Shown here: positions 51,252 to 60,861 of the stretch, in pieces | Numbering within the stretch: position 1 is the first letter of the stretch | Layout: each line of letters starts with the position of its first letter | Assembly: GCA_041916775.1 (NCBI GenBank) | Contig: JAYRYZ010000016.1 | Location: forward strand, 52,984-116,983 | DNA: 64,000 bases | Origin: UBA2357 sp041916775 | GTDB taxonomy: Bacteria; Pseudomonadota; Gammaproteobacteria; Burkholderiales; Rhodocyclaceae | Reading direction: 5' to 3' | Notes under the pieces: generated by a model | Database searches by the model: none | What the model was told of the DNA's origin: nothing | The model's input: the letters and a program-made list of their open reading frames with translations, nothing else | Made by a program: the position numbers and the translations under genes

Positions 51252-52559
51252 TCACTTCATGAGGCCGGGGAGCCACATCACGATGGACGGGAAGAACCAG
51301 ATCAGCACCACCAGCAGCAGCATGATCGCGAGGAAGGGCAGCACCCCCCGGATCACGTCGATGATGTTGCCCTCGCCACGCACTCCCTGCACCACGTAAA
51401 GGTTCATGCCCACCGGCGGCGTGATCAGCGCGAGTTCCGCCATGATGATCAGATAGATGCCGAACCACACCGGGTCGATGCCGAGCGCGACCACGATGGG
51501 GAACACGATCGGGATCGTGCCCACCACCATCGCCAGCGCGTCGAGGAAGCAGCCCAGCAGCAGGTACAGCAGCGTGAGCACGACGATGATCTGCCAGGGG
51601 CTCGCCTCCAGGCCCACGACGAACTCGGTGAGCATGTCCGGCACGCCGAGCATGCCGAGTACGAAGTTGAGGTAGAACGCGGCTGCGGCGATGAGCATGA
51701 TCATCGCGGTGATCGACAAGGTACTGATGAAGGCCTCATGCAGCATGCGCACGCTGAGGCGACCGTTGAAGAGGCACAGCAGCGCAGATACCACCACCCC
51801 GAGCGCAGCCGATTCGGTGGGCGTGGCCCAGCCGGTGTAGATGCTGGTCATCACCAGCATGATCACCGTCAGCGGCGGTGCGAGGTCGAGCAGTCTGCGC
51901 AGCTTGTCGCGCAGTTCGCCCGGCGCCTCGCGAGTGCCGGCGTAAGAGGGGCGCCAAAGGCAGGCGATCGCAATCGCGAGCATGAAGAGCCCCGCGAGCA
52001 GCAGCCCGGGGATCACCCCTGCTGCGTAGAGCTTGCCGACCGAGGTGTTCGTCATCGCGCCGTAGATGATCATGTTGATCGAAGGCGGAATGAGGATGCC
52101 CAGCGTCGCGCCCGCCGCGATCGTGCCGAGCACCAGCCGCACGTCGTAGCCGCGCTGGCGAAACGCGGGCAGCGCGACGGTGCCGATCGTCGCCGCCGTC
52201 GCGACGGATGAACCCGACACCGCCGCGAACAGCGCCGACGCGCCGATGTTGGAATGCAGCAGCCCGCCGGGCAGCGGCGCGAGCCAGTCCGACAGCGCGC
52301 GGTACATCCGGTCGGTGAAGCCGCCGCGCACCAGCAGCTCGCCGAGCAGGATGAACAAGGGCACCGACACCAGCACGAAGTTGTTGTTGGCGCTCCAGTA
52401 CTGCGTGCCGTATTCGAGCGCCGTGGGCCACCCCAGGTAACCTGCTGCAGCGACGAAGCTGACGAGGAACATCACGAAGGCCACATGCAGCCCAAGGCTC
52501 ATCAGCGCGATCAGCAGCGCGAAGCCGGCGGCGACCGCCGGTAGCGAGAGTTCGGACAT
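51252..52559 (-). CDS. TRAP transporter large permease subunit (DctM family)
   Basis: A 435-residue membrane protein with about 12 helices and the DctM signatures SVPLFILLGELLVRGG, SGSSVATAATIGTVALP and GILIPPSINMIIYGAMT. It is the Na+- or H+-coupled channel of a tripartite periplasmic transporter. The GILIPPS loop and the later ALITPPVGMNLYVVQG are intact. It is the last gene of the transport cluster, 12 bp after the small permease. Confidence 0.93.
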   Translation of the reverse strand: MSELSLPAVAAGFALLIALMSLGLHVAFVMFLVSFVAAAGYLGWPTALEYGTQYWSANNNFVLVSVPLFILLGELLVRGGFTDRMYRALSDWLAPLPGGLLHSNIGASALFAAVSGSSVATAATIGTVALPAFRQRGYDVRLVLGTIAAGATLGILIPPSINMIIYGAMTNTSVGKLYAAGVIPGLLLAGLFMLAIAIACLWRPSYAGTREAPGELRDKLRRLLDLAPPLTVIMLVMTSIYTGWATPTESAALGVVVSALLCLFNGRLSVRMLHEAFISTLSITAMIMLIAAAAFYLNFVLGMLGVPDMLTEFVVGLEASPWQIIVVLTLLYLLLGCFLDALAMVVGTIPIVFPIVVALGIDPVWFGIYLIIMAELALITPPVGMNLYVVQGVRGEGNIIDVIRGVLPFLAIMLLLVVLIWFFPSIVMWLPGLMK

Positions 52560-52571
52560 GATCTTTGCCTG

Positions 52572-53201
52572 TCAGGACGGTCGGTTGGAAACGGGCATGG
52601 TCTCGGCCGTGACGCCGCGCGCAGCGATTGCATCGAGCTCCGCGTCGAGTTCCTCCTTCGCGCCCGCCGGGCCGTACCAGGTGTTGAGCTCGGGCCGCCC
52701 TGCGACGAGCAGGTAGAGCGCATGCAGCGCATACGCGAGCGCCACCAGCGCCAGCAGCGCGAGCCCCGCCACCCACAGCGCCTGCGGCACCCACAGCGGC
52801 TGTTCGAGGTTGGTGGCGGTGCTGCCGAACTCCAGCGTGTCGCGCAGCACCGCCACCCCGCGCCATGCCGCGAAGCTCGCGAAGCCGGCAAAGCCGAGCA
52901 TCGCCAGGGTGTTGAGCACGCGCTGCAGGCCGCGCGGAAAGCGCACCAGGAACACGTCCACGCGGGTGTGGTTGCGCTGTGTGAGCGCCCAGGCGGCGCC
53001 GATCGCGGCGCTGATCGCGAGCACGAAGCCGCCGAGCTCGTCGATGCCCTTGAACGAAGTCGTCAGCAGCTTGCGCCCCAGCACTTCGAGCGTGAGCGCC
53101 ACGGCATAGGCGAACACCGCCCAACCGCAGAGGAGGGTGGCCCAGCGTACCGGCGGCACGATGCGCCGGTTGATCGGGTTGTCGGTTCGGTGGTCTGCCA
53201 T
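52572..53201 (-). CDS. TRAP transporter small permease subunit (DctQ family)
   Basis: A 209-residue protein with four hydrophobic segments (WATLLCGWAVFAYAVALTLEVLGR, LGGFVLAISAAIGAAWALT, LAMLGFAGFASFAAWRG, ALWVAGLALLALVALAYALHALYLL) and a charged C-terminal tail of about 45 residues. The RNHTRVDVF motif is typical of DctQ. AGGAG lies 9 bases before ATG 53201. It sits between the binding protein and the large permease in the usual P-Q-M order. Confidence 0.9.
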   Translation of the reverse strand: MADHRTDNPINRRIVPPVRWATLLCGWAVFAYAVALTLEVLGRKLLTTSFKGIDELGGFVLAISAAIGAAWALTQRNHTRVDVFLVRFPRGLQRVLNTLAMLGFAGFASFAAWRGVAVLRDTLEFGSTATNLEQPLWVPQALWVAGLALLALVALAYALHALYLLVAGRPELNTWYGPAGAKEELDAELDAIAARGVTAETMPVSNRPS

Positions 53202-53229
53202 GGCGCGGCGCTCCTGCACTAAGAATGCG

Positions 53230-54294
53230 TCAGTTGATCGTCATGCCGCGGACCTTGCCGACGGTGTCGTTCCAGGTCGCGCTGCAGGTCGGCAGCACCT
53301 TGTTGCAGACTTCCTTCCACATCGGCAGCACGGTCGCGGCCGAGGCCGCATTCACCCGTGCCTCGTCGGCGGCGCTCACCGGCACCAGTGTCATGCTGAA
53401 GGGGGTGCCGTTCTTGCATGCCTGGCCGGTGTTACAGGCGATGGAGTCGGCCGTCCCTTCCTCGGCGAGCGCCCACATCTGGTCTTCCATCTTCTTGAAC
53501 TCGGCCTCGATGCGCGCCTGCTGGTCGGGGCTGAGCTTCTCCCAGAACGCGAGCGCGACGAAGTGGCCCTGCACCGAGCCTGCCACCGCGAGCGGGTAGA
53601 AGTACTTGGTGACTTCCGGCCACTTGCCCGAGTTGCCGGAGTTGGCCGAGGTCACGCCGCAATCGACGACGCCGTTGCCGAGCGCGGAATACACCTCAGA
53701 GAACGACAGCGTCACCGGGGTCGCGCCCAGGTGCTGCAGCATCGCCGACATGCTCGGGGTGAAGCTGCGCACCTTCAGGCCCTTGAAGTCCTCGATCGAG
53801 CTGATCGGCTTGTTGCAGAAGAACACCTGCGGTCCGAACGGCCAGATCGTCAGCGCCTTGGCCTTGAAGCGCTCCTGCAGCCGCGCGTCGAAGGCTGGCC
53901 GGTAGGCGTCCACCACCGCGCGCAGCTGGTGCATGTTGGTCGATACGCCGGCGAGGTCGATGCCCTCGAAGAAGGGGTCGTCGCGCGCCACCGAGCCGAT
54001 CTGCACCGACATCACGTCGAAGGTGTTCGAGCGCAGCATGCGCAGCGCGTCGTCCGGCTTCACGTTCACCACGTCCATCGGGTTAAAGCGCACCTTCATG
54101 TCGATGCCGGTTGCGGCCGGTAGGCCGACGAAGAAGGGCTTCTCGATGCCGTCGGAGTGGCGCACGTTGGCGGACGAGTTGCCGGCGACGCGCATCGTCA
54201 GTTCGGCGGCGCTGGCCTGCGCGGGCAGCAGGCAGAGGCTGGCGAACGCGGCGGCGGCAAGCGTGGCGTTGAGGCTGCGTGGGTTGGCGGGCAT
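53230..54294 (-). CDS. TRAP transporter substrate-binding protein (DctP family)
   Basis: A 354-residue periplasmic protein with a signal peptide (ATLAAAAFASLCLLPAQASAAE). The DctP ligand-binding pattern is present: FDVMSVQIGSVARDDPFFEG, then FCNKPISSIEDFKGLKVRSFTPSMSAML with the Arg that binds carboxylate ligands. GALGNGVVDCG-like SALGNGVVDCGVTSANS follows. A carboxylate substrate is therefore likely. GGAG lies 8 bases before the ATG. It follows the racemase gene by 56 bp. Confidence 0.9.
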   Translation of the reverse strand: MPANPRSLNATLAAAAFASLCLLPAQASAAELTMRVAGNSSANVRHSDGIEKPFFVGLPAATGIDMKVRFNPMDVVNVKPDDALRMLRSNTFDVMSVQIGSVARDDPFFEGIDLAGVSTNMHQLRAVVDAYRPAFDARLQERFKAKALTIWPFGPQVFFCNKPISSIEDFKGLKVRSFTPSMSAMLQHLGATPVTLSFSEVYSALGNGVVDCGVTSANSGNSGKWPEVTKYFYPLAVAGSVQGHFVALAFWEKLSPDQQARIEAEFKKMEDQMWALAEEGTADSIACNTGQACKNGTPFSMTLVPVSAADEARVNAASAATVLPMWKEVCNKVLPTCSATWNDTVGKVRGMTIN

Positions 54295-54350
54295 GAGGTG
54301 TTCTCCGGGTTGGGATGGATGGGTGTGACGATGGGTCGGGTGGGCGCGGA

Positions 54351-55064
54351 TCATGGGCGGGATGGCTGACGCAGCCGGGCCGTGCCGGGCAACCTCGTGC
54401 AGGCGAGGTTGACCGCTGCAGCGACCGGGTCGATGACGGGGATCTGCAACTCGGCGGCGATGGTCGATGCTGCCTGCGCGAGCGGGCCGCCGCCGATGAC
54501 GACCGCCTCGGCGCCATCCTCACGCACTGCGCGCAGGGTGGTCTCCAGCAGCGCGGCGGCGAGGCCCGCAGGGGTCTGCATCACCGCGTGCAGCGGTGCG
54601 GTGGTGAAGCGTAGCGACGCGAAGGTACCGGCTTGCCCGTGGCGCAACGCGGTGGCACGCAGGCTGTCCTCGAGCGCGGGGGTGACGGTGACGATGGAGA
54701 AGCGCCGGCCGCCCGCGGCGGCTGCGGCGATGCCGGCCTCGGCGAGGCCGATCACCGGGACGCGAACGCGCGCGCGCAGCGCATCCAGGCCGGGGTCGCC
54801 GAAACCGGCGATGATGATCGCATCGAAACCCTCGCCGGCGAGCGCGGCACCGTAGTCGGCGACCACGATCGCGGCCGCGTCGAGTTCCTCCGGCGTCGTG
54901 ATCATCGCGCAGCCGCGCGGTGCGGTCCGGCCTGCGACCTCCACGCTGGCGGGCAGGCCGCGGCGTGCGCTGCGCAACATCAGCTCGGTGGTGGCCTCGC
55001 TGGTGTTCGGGTTCAGCAACGCGATATGTCGGGTTGCGGGGCAGGGGGTCTGGAATGGATGCAT
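54351..55064 (-). CDS. Aspartate/glutamate/hydantoin racemase family protein
   Basis: A 237-residue Asp/Glu racemase-fold protein opening IALLNPNTSEATTELM, the hydantoin-racemase signature. Two-cysteine logic is incomplete: Cys in PRGCAMITTPEE, while the central loop reads IIIAGFGDPGLDALR where many hydantoin racemases have a Cys after CFGDPG-type motifs. The C-terminal EAVVIGGGPLAQAAS lacks the second Cys as well, and the late Cys in NLACTRL is not at the usual place. It could be a racemase variant or a maleate-isomerase-like relative. It lies between the ABC and TRAP transporter genes. Confidence 0.75.
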   Translation of the reverse strand: MHPFQTPCPATRHIALLNPNTSEATTELMLRSARRGLPASVEVAGRTAPRGCAMITTPEELDAAAIVVADYGAALAGEGFDAIIIAGFGDPGLDALRARVRVPVIGLAEAGIAAAAAGGRRFSIVTVTPALEDSLRATALRHGQAGTFASLRFTTAPLHAVMQTPAGLAAALLETTLRAVREDGAEAVVIGGGPLAQAASTIAAELQIPVIDPVAAAVNLACTRLPGTARLRQPSRP

Positions 55065-55097
55065 GTTGGGCCGTGGGTCGAGGGGATGATCGGTGGT

Positions 55098-56105
55098 TCA
55101 GGCGCCTGCCGGCGCAACGGTGTCCGCGAGCCGCACGCAGGCTGCTTCGCCCGCGCCGGGCACGCGGACCAGGCTGGGGCAGTGCTGCGCGCAGCGCGCC
55201 TCGGCCTCCGGGCAGCGTTCGCGGAAGGCACAGCCGGCGGGGAGCCTGGCAAGATCGGGCGGCGCGCCGCGGATGCCCTCGATGCGCTGGCCGCGCAGGT
55301 TGCCGTGGATGGTCGAGGCGAGCAGCGCGCGGGTGTAGGGGTGTTGCGGGCGGCGCAGGATGTCCTCGGCGCTGCCGATCTCGACGATGCGGCCGGCGTA
55401 CATCACCGCGATGCGGTCGCACACCTCGGCGGCGACGCCCAGGTCGTGCGTGACGAAGATCGCGCTCATGCCCAGCGCACGCTGCAACTCGCGCATGATC
55501 AGCAGCACCTGGATCTGCACCGTCGCGTCGAGCGCGGTGGTGGGCTCGTCGGCGAGGATGAGCCTGGGTTCGCAGGCGAGCGCGAGCGCGATCATCGCGC
55601 GCTGGCGCATGCCGCCCGACATCTCGTGCGGATAGTTGTCGAGGCGCGCGCGCGGCGACGGGATGCGCACCTTGTCGAGGAGGTCGTGGGCACGTTCGCG
55701 CGCCGCGGCGCGGCCACCGCCCAAGTGGGCGAGGATCGCCTCCTCGATCTGCCGGCCGATGGTGTACACCGGGTCGAGCGCGAGCATCGGGTCCTGGAAG
55801 ATCATCGCGGTGGTGCCGCCGCGGTAGCGCTGCAGCGCCTTGCCCGAGAGCGCCAGCACATCCTCGCCGGCCACGCCGATGCGGCCTTCGATGCGGGTGC
55901 GCGCGGGCGGATGGAGGCGCATCAGCGCGCGCATGGTGACGCTCTTGCCCGAGCCGGATTCGCCGATGAGGCCGAGCACCTCGCCCTGGGCGACGTCGAA
56001 GCTCACGCCATTCACGGCGCTCACCTCGCCCTGGCCGGTGCAAAAGCGCACCTGCAGGTCGCGCACCGAGACCAGCGGCGCGCGGCTGTCGTGTTCGCGG
56101 CTCAT
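55098..56105 (-). CDS. Opp/Dpp ABC transporter ATP-binding protein (OppD-like)
   Basis: A 335-residue ATPase: Walker A GESGSGKSV, Q-loop IFQDPMLALDPV, signature MSGGMRQRAMIALAL, Walker B LILADEPTTALD and H-loop VTHDLG. The C-terminal oligopeptide-transporter extension carries CAFRERCPEAEARCAQHCP, the cysteine cluster typical of OppD/DppD. ATG 56105 overlaps the OppF stop (ATGA) and has GGAG 7 bases upstream. It energises the permeases encoded upstream. Confidence 0.92.
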   Translation of the reverse strand: MSREHDSRAPLVSVRDLQVRFCTGQGEVSAVNGVSFDVAQGEVLGLIGESGSGKSVTMRALMRLHPPARTRIEGRIGVAGEDVLALSGKALQRYRGGTTAMIFQDPMLALDPVYTIGRQIEEAILAHLGGGRAAARERAHDLLDKVRIPSPRARLDNYPHEMSGGMRQRAMIALALACEPRLILADEPTTALDATVQIQVLLIMRELQRALGMSAIFVTHDLGVAAEVCDRIAVMYAGRIVEIGSAEDILRRPQHPYTRALLASTIHGNLRGQRIEGIRGAPPDLARLPAGCAFRERCPEAEARCAQHCPSLVRVPGAGEAACVRLADTVAPAGA

Positions 56106-57175
56106 GCGCATTCTCCTGTGCGTGCGGGGGCGTGAGAGTGCCCGCTGGCGGGCTCCAGCATGTGGCAGGCGGCGCGGTGGGCATCTTCCGCCGCGCCGAG
56201 TGCGGCGCCGGTGAAGCGCAGCAGCGGCTCGCGTTCCGCGCACACCGCCTCGGCATGCGGGCAGCGGGTGCGGAAGCGGCAGCCGCTGGGCGGGTCGATC
56301 GGGCTGGGCGGGTCGCCTGCGATCGGGGCGGACTCGGTGCGCCGGCGCGGGTCCATGCTCGGCATCGAGGCGAGCAGCGCGCGCGTGTAGGGGTGGGCGG
56401 GGGCCGCATACACCGCCTCGGCCGGCCCCATCTCGACGACCTTGCCGAGGTACATTACCAGCACCTTGTCGCTGATGTAGCGCACCACGTTGAGGTCGTG
56501 CGAGATGAAGAGGTAGGTGAGCCCGAGCTCGGCCTTGAGCTCGGCAAGGAGGTTCAGCACCTGGATCTCGACCGACTTGTCGAGCGCCGACACCGCCTCG
56601 TCGAACACCACCACCTCCGGCCCCAGCGCCAGCGCGCGCGCGATATTCACCCGCTGGCGCTGGCCGCCGGAGATCTCGTGCGGGTAGCGCCCGGCGAAGC
56701 GCGCCGGGTCGAGCCCGACCCGTGCCAGCAGGCGGTGCGCCACCGCGCGCGCTTCCTCGCGACGCATGCCGTGCACCTCGGGGCCGAACATGATCGATGT
56801 CTCGATCGTGAGGCGCGGGTTGAGCGAGGCGAAGGAATCCTGGAACACCATCTGCACCTTGCGCCGCATCGCCTTGAGCGCCGCGGCGTCATCGGTGACG
56901 AGCGGCGCATCCGCCATGCGGATCTCGCCCGCGTCGGCGGGGATGAGGCCCACCAGCAGGCGCGCCAGCGTGGATTTGCCGCAGCCCGATTCGCCGACGA
57001 TGCCGAGCGTCTCGCCCGCCGGGAGCGAGAACGAGATGTCCGACACAGCATGCACTTCGGCGCGCGCCCTGCGGAGCAGGCTGAAGCCGCCCGCGCGTAC
57101 CTGAAAGTGCTTGCGCAGCTCGGTGACCTCCACCGCCTTGCGCGGCGGCAGCGATGTGGATGGCTGGGTGTTCAT
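56102..57175 (-). CDS. Opp/Dpp ABC transporter ATP-binding protein (OppF-like)
   Basis: A 357-residue ATPase: Walker A GESGCGKST, Q-loop VFQDSFASLNPR, signature ISGGQRQRVNIARAL, Walker B VVVFDEAVSALD and H-loop ISHDLN. The C-terminal CRFRTRCPHAEAVC cluster is that of OppF/DppF. GGAGG lies just upstream, overlapping the permease stop. The F-before-D order is reversed relative to the classical opp layout. Confidence 0.92.
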   Translation of the reverse strand: MNTQPSTSLPPRKAVEVTELRKHFQVRAGGFSLLRRARAEVHAVSDISFSLPAGETLGIVGESGCGKSTLARLLVGLIPADAGEIRMADAPLVTDDAAALKAMRRKVQMVFQDSFASLNPRLTIETSIMFGPEVHGMRREEARAVAHRLLARVGLDPARFAGRYPHEISGGQRQRVNIARALALGPEVVVFDEAVSALDKSVEIQVLNLLAELKAELGLTYLFISHDLNVVRYISDKVLVMYLGKVVEMGPAEAVYAAPAHPYTRALLASMPSMDPRRRTESAPIAGDPPSPIDPPSGCRFRTRCPHAEAVCAEREPLLRFTGAALGAAEDAHRAACHMLEPASGHSHAPARTGECA

Positions 57176-58089
57176 TTCACCTCCATGGCGTTGCGCAGGC
57201 CGTCGGCGAGCAGGTTGAAGCACAGCGACACCGCGAAGATCAGGATGCCGGGCAGGGCGGCGAGCAGCGGCTGGGTGTAGAGCGCATTGCGCAAGGTGTT
57301 GAGCATCAGCCCCCACTCCGGCGTCGGCGGCTTGGCGCCCAGGCCGATGAAGGACAGGCCTGCGGCGAGGATGATGGACACGGACAGCAGGCTGGTCGCA
57401 TACACCAGCACCGGGCCGAGCACGTTGCCGAGCACATGCACGCGCAGGATCGTGAAGCTGCCGGCGCCGCTCGCGCGTGCCGCCTCGATGAAGTCCATCG
57501 TCCGCACCCGCGTCGTCGCGCTCTCCGCGACCCGCACCAGCGGCGGGATCAGCACGATGGTGAGCGCCAGCAGGGTGTTGCCGACACCCGCGCCGAGCAT
57601 GCCGGTGATCGCGATCGCGAGCAGCACCGAGGGGAAGGCGAAGACGACGTCGGTGCTGCGCATGATCAGCGCGTTGATGCGCCCGCCGGCGAAGCCGGCA
57701 AGCATGCCGAGCGAACCACCGATGAAGAGCGCCAGCGCCACCGGCGCGGTGCCCATCAGCAGCGACTGGCGCCCGCCGTAGAGCAGGCGGGTGAGCATGT
57801 CGCGGCCGAGCTCGTCTGTGCCGAGAGGATGACCGGGCGTGCCCACCGGCTGCAGGCGCTTGAGCACGCTGCCCACGCTCGGGTCGCCCGGCGCGAGCCA
57901 GGGGGCGAGGAGCGCGCTCAGCACGATCAGCACCAGCACCACCAGGCAGGCCATCGCGACCCAGTCGCGCGCAAGGCGTTGCAGCGTGCCGCGCCAGTAG
58001 CCGTGCGAGACGTGCACCGCGGAAGGGGCGGGTGCAGCGGCGGCGGCAGCGCCCGGCGCCGGTGCTCCGTGTTGGACGGTCGTGTTCAT
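57172..58089 (-). CDS. Opp/Dpp ABC transporter permease (OppC-like)
   Basis: A 305-residue permease with a Pro/Ala-rich N-terminus, six helices and the EAA loop EAARASGAGSFTILRVHVLGN. PVGTPGHPLGTDELGRDMLTRLLYGGRQSL is the OppC/DppC N-terminal signature. Its start overlaps the OppB-like stop (ATGA) and its stop overlaps the OppF-like start. Confidence 0.92.
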   Translation of the reverse strand: MNTTVQHGAPAPGAAAAAAPAPSAVHVSHGYWRGTLQRLARDWVAMACLVVLVLIVLSALLAPWLAPGDPSVGSVLKRLQPVGTPGHPLGTDELGRDMLTRLLYGGRQSLLMGTAPVALALFIGGSLGMLAGFAGGRINALIMRSTDVVFAFPSVLLAIAITGMLGAGVGNTLLALTIVLIPPLVRVAESATTRVRTMDFIEAARASGAGSFTILRVHVLGNVLGPVLVYATSLLSVSIILAAGLSFIGLGAKPPTPEWGLMLNTLRNALYTQPLLAALPGILIFAVSLCFNLLADGLRNAMEVK

Positions 58090-59039
58090 GAGCGGGCCAT
58101 CCTCGGGTCGAAGAGCGGCTGGAGCATGTCCACCAGCAGGTTGAGCATCACGAAGATCGTCGCCAGCACCAGGATCGTGCCCTGCAGCAGCGGTACGTCG
58201 CGCTGCAGGATGGCGTTGTTGAGCAAGAGGCCGGTGCCGGGCCAGGCAAAGACCGTCTCGACCAGGATCGAGCCCGCCATCAGGTAGCCGAGCTGCACGC
58301 CCACCACTGCGAGCGCGGTCGGGGCGATGTTCTTCGCCACATGGCGGAAGATCGCCCACGGCCCCAGGCCCTTGGCCATGAGGCCGACGATGAACTCCTG
58401 CTTGAGCACATCCGCAACCAGCGCGCGCACCGAGCGCATGACGATGCCGGTGGGGATCGCGGCGAGCGTGATCGCCGGCAGGATCGCGTAGCGCATGTGC
58501 TCCGCGTCCCACGCCCACGCGCCGGAGCCGCCCGGGCCGGCGCCCATCGCGGGCAGCCAGTTGAGCTCCACCGAGAAGATCGCCACCAGCACGATGCCCA
58601 GCCAGTAGTGCGGCACCGAGGCGCCCGAGATCGCGAGCGCCGACAGCACGCGGTCGAGCGGTGTGCCGACGTGATAGCCGGCGAGCACGCCGAGCACCCC
58701 GCCGATCGCGACTGCGAGTGTGGCCGCCATCAGGGCGAGCAGCACGCTGTTGCCGATGGCGTTGCCGATCTCCTGTGCGACCGCACGGCCGGTGCTGATC
58801 GACTGCCCCAGGTCGCCCGACAGGGCGCGGCCCAGCCAGCGCGCGTATTGCTCGGGCAGCGGCAGGTCGAGCCCGTAGCGCGCCTTGACGCTGTCGATCA
58901 TCGCTTGCGAGGCGTCGGCGGGCAGCACCGCCGAGAGCGGGTCGCCCGGTGCGAGGAACACCAGCGCGAAGCACAGCGCGCTGACCGCGACCGCGATCGG
59001 GAGCGTGTACAGGATGCGTTTCAGGAAGTAGAGCAGCAT
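58086..59039 (-). CDS. Opp/Dpp ABC transporter permease (OppB-like)
   Basis: A 317-residue permease opening FLKRILYTLPIAVAVSALCF. It has the DppB/OppB motif FLAPGDPLSAVLP, six helices and the EAA-like loop LVADVLKQEFIVGLMAKGLG. GAGGG lies about 9 bases before the ATG. It is 76 bp after the binding-protein gene. Confidence 0.92.
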   Translation of the reverse strand: MLLYFLKRILYTLPIAVAVSALCFALVFLAPGDPLSAVLPADASQAMIDSVKARYGLDLPLPEQYARWLGRALSGDLGQSISTGRAVAQEIGNAIGNSVLLALMAATLAVAIGGVLGVLAGYHVGTPLDRVLSALAISGASVPHYWLGIVLVAIFSVELNWLPAMGAGPGGSGAWAWDAEHMRYAILPAITLAAIPTGIVMRSVRALVADVLKQEFIVGLMAKGLGPWAIFRHVAKNIAPTALAVVGVQLGYLMAGSILVETVFAWPGTGLLLNNAILQRDVPLLQGTILVLATIFVMLNLLVDMLQPLFDPRMARS

Positions 59040-59115
59040 GATGCGGGCCCTCGTTCAGGTGGTGCCGGCCGCCGCCGCCCGTGCGGGCGAGGGCGGCTGT
59101 ACGGTTCTTGCGGTG

Positions 59116-60789
59116 TTACTCGATGGTGATGTGCGAGAAGTCCTGGAACCAGTTCTGCGCCTGCACGAAGCCCTTCACCTTGGACGACATCGCGCGCGGT
59201 GCGACGTCGTGGGCGACGAAGAGGAACAGCGCCTCGTCCACATACTTTTCGTGCATCTTGCGGATCTGCGCGATCTGGGCCTCAGGTTCGAAGGTGGTGC
59301 GCACGCCGTCGATCAGCGCGTCCATCGCCGGGTCGCTGTAGTAACCCCAGTTGGTGCCCTTGGGTGGCATCAGGCGGCTGTCCACATGGCGCATCAGCGC
59401 GGTGAAGGGGTCCTGGCTGAAGTAGGAGCTGTTGGTGGTGGTCGCGCCGTTGGTGCTCGCGTCCTTGACACCGGCGCGCCAGTTGGCGAGCAGGCCGTTC
59501 CAGTCGCGCACGTCGAACTCCACCTGGATGCCGATTGCGGCGAGGTTCTGCTGGATCAGCTCGTTCATCAGCAGCGGTTGCATCTGGCCGCCGCCCGAAG
59601 GCGAGATGATGGAGCGGATCTTGAGCGGCTTGTCCTTGGAGTAGCCGGCTTCCTGCATCAGCGCCTGCGCCGCGGCCGGGTCGTACTTCACCTCGAACGC
59701 CGGCGTGCCGAACCACGGACTGTTGGGCGGCACCATGCCCTTGGCCGGCACCATCATGCCGCCGAGCAGCGCCTTCATGCCCTCGCGGTCGATCGCGAGG
59801 TTGGCCGCCTTGCGCACGCGGATGTCGTTCCACGGCGAACCCTCGGCGCGCGAGAAGTGCCACGGCCATACATGCGGGTAGACGTTGCTGGTGATGCTGA
59901 AGCCCGCGCCCTTGAGGCTGTCGATCGCGTCCGGCGGAGGCGCCTCGATCCAGTCCACCTGGCCGGAGCGCAGCGCCGCGACGCGCGCGGAGGCGTCCGG
60001 CACCGGCAGCAGCACCAGCGAGTCGAGTTTCGGCACGCGCGCCGTGTCCCAGTAACCGTCGTTGCGCACCAGCACGGCGCGCTCGCGCGGCGTGTAGGTC
60101 TGCAGCTTCCACGGGCCGGTGCCGGCGGGCTTCTGCAGGAAGGCGTCCCAGCTCTTGCCCACCGCGTTCCACTGCGCCGGGCTGGACATCACGATCCAGG
60201 TGAACTGGTTGAGCAGCAGCGCATCCGGCTCGGCGGTGACGATCTCGACCGTGAGCGGGTCGATCGCCTTGTAGGCCTTCACGCCGGGAATGCGCCCGCG
60301 CCCTTGCGCGGCCTGGCGTGCGTCGTACTGTTCGGCATCCTGCTTGAGGATCTTGTCGAGGTTCCACACCACGGCGTCGGCGTTGAAGTCCGAGCCGTCA
60401 TGAAACTTCACCCCGGGGCGCAGCTTGAAGGTCCAGCGCGTCTTGTCCGCCGCATCCACCTGCCACTCGGTCGCGAGCCCCGGTGTGAGCGTCACCGGCT
60501 TGTCGGCCGATGAGAGGTCGTAGCCGATCAGCGCCTCGAACACGGTGTAGCCCATGAAGCGCATGCCTTCGGCACCCTGGTCGGTCTGGCCGTTGGGCAG
60601 CGGGATGTCCGACGCCTGCATCGCCACGCGCAGCGTGCCTGCGGCGTCGGCGACGAGGGGCGCACCCGCCAGGCCCACGCCCAGCCACAGCGCCGCGAGT
60701 GCGGTACGCAGCGGGTGGTGTGGGCGCGACGCGCGCACGGCGCACTGGGGGCGGGCAGGCTGGGCTGTGGGCGTTGCAAGAGCATTCAT
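59116..60789 (-). CDS. ABC transporter periplasmic substrate-binding protein (SBP_bac_5 family)
   Basis: A 557-residue exported protein with a long N-region before the signal helix (ALAALWLGVGLAGAPLVADAAG). SBP_5 segments follow: LTPGLATEWQVDAADKTRWTF, KLRPGVKFHDGSDFNADAVVWNLDKI, PAGTGPWKL and VRKAANLAIDREGM. The family binds peptides, opines, glutathione or other amino-acid derivatives. GAGAGGAAAG precedes the ATG. It is the first gene of the transport operon, behind a 26-bp dyad. The neighbouring racemase hints at an amino-acid-derived or hydantoin-like ligand, which is inference. Confidence 0.92.
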   Translation of the reverse strand: MNALATPTAQPARPQCAVRASRPHHPLRTALAALWLGVGLAGAPLVADAAGTLRVAMQASDIPLPNGQTDQGAEGMRFMGYTVFEALIGYDLSSADKPVTLTPGLATEWQVDAADKTRWTFKLRPGVKFHDGSDFNADAVVWNLDKILKQDAEQYDARQAAQGRGRIPGVKAYKAIDPLTVEIVTAEPDALLLNQFTWIVMSSPAQWNAVGKSWDAFLQKPAGTGPWKLQTYTPRERAVLVRNDGYWDTARVPKLDSLVLLPVPDASARVAALRSGQVDWIEAPPPDAIDSLKGAGFSITSNVYPHVWPWHFSRAEGSPWNDIRVRKAANLAIDREGMKALLGGMMVPAKGMVPPNSPWFGTPAFEVKYDPAAAQALMQEAGYSKDKPLKIRSIISPSGGGQMQPLLMNELIQQNLAAIGIQVEFDVRDWNGLLANWRAGVKDASTNGATTTNSSYFSQDPFTALMRHVDSRLMPPKGTNWGYYSDPAMDALIDGVRTTFEPEAQIAQIRKMHEKYVDEALFLFVAHDVAPRAMSSKVKGFVQAQNWFQDFSHITIE

Positions 60790-60861
60790 TTGGCTTTCCT
60801 CTCGACGGGTTATCGCGGTGGGTGTTGCGTGCTTTGAGCAAAGCAGTTTTCTTGCCAGATG

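Noticed and set aside
54351..55064. Naming the racemase gene hyuA or hydantoin racemase with certainty
   Set aside because: The usual cysteine pattern is not clearly present and no hydantoinase is nearby, so only a family-level call is made.
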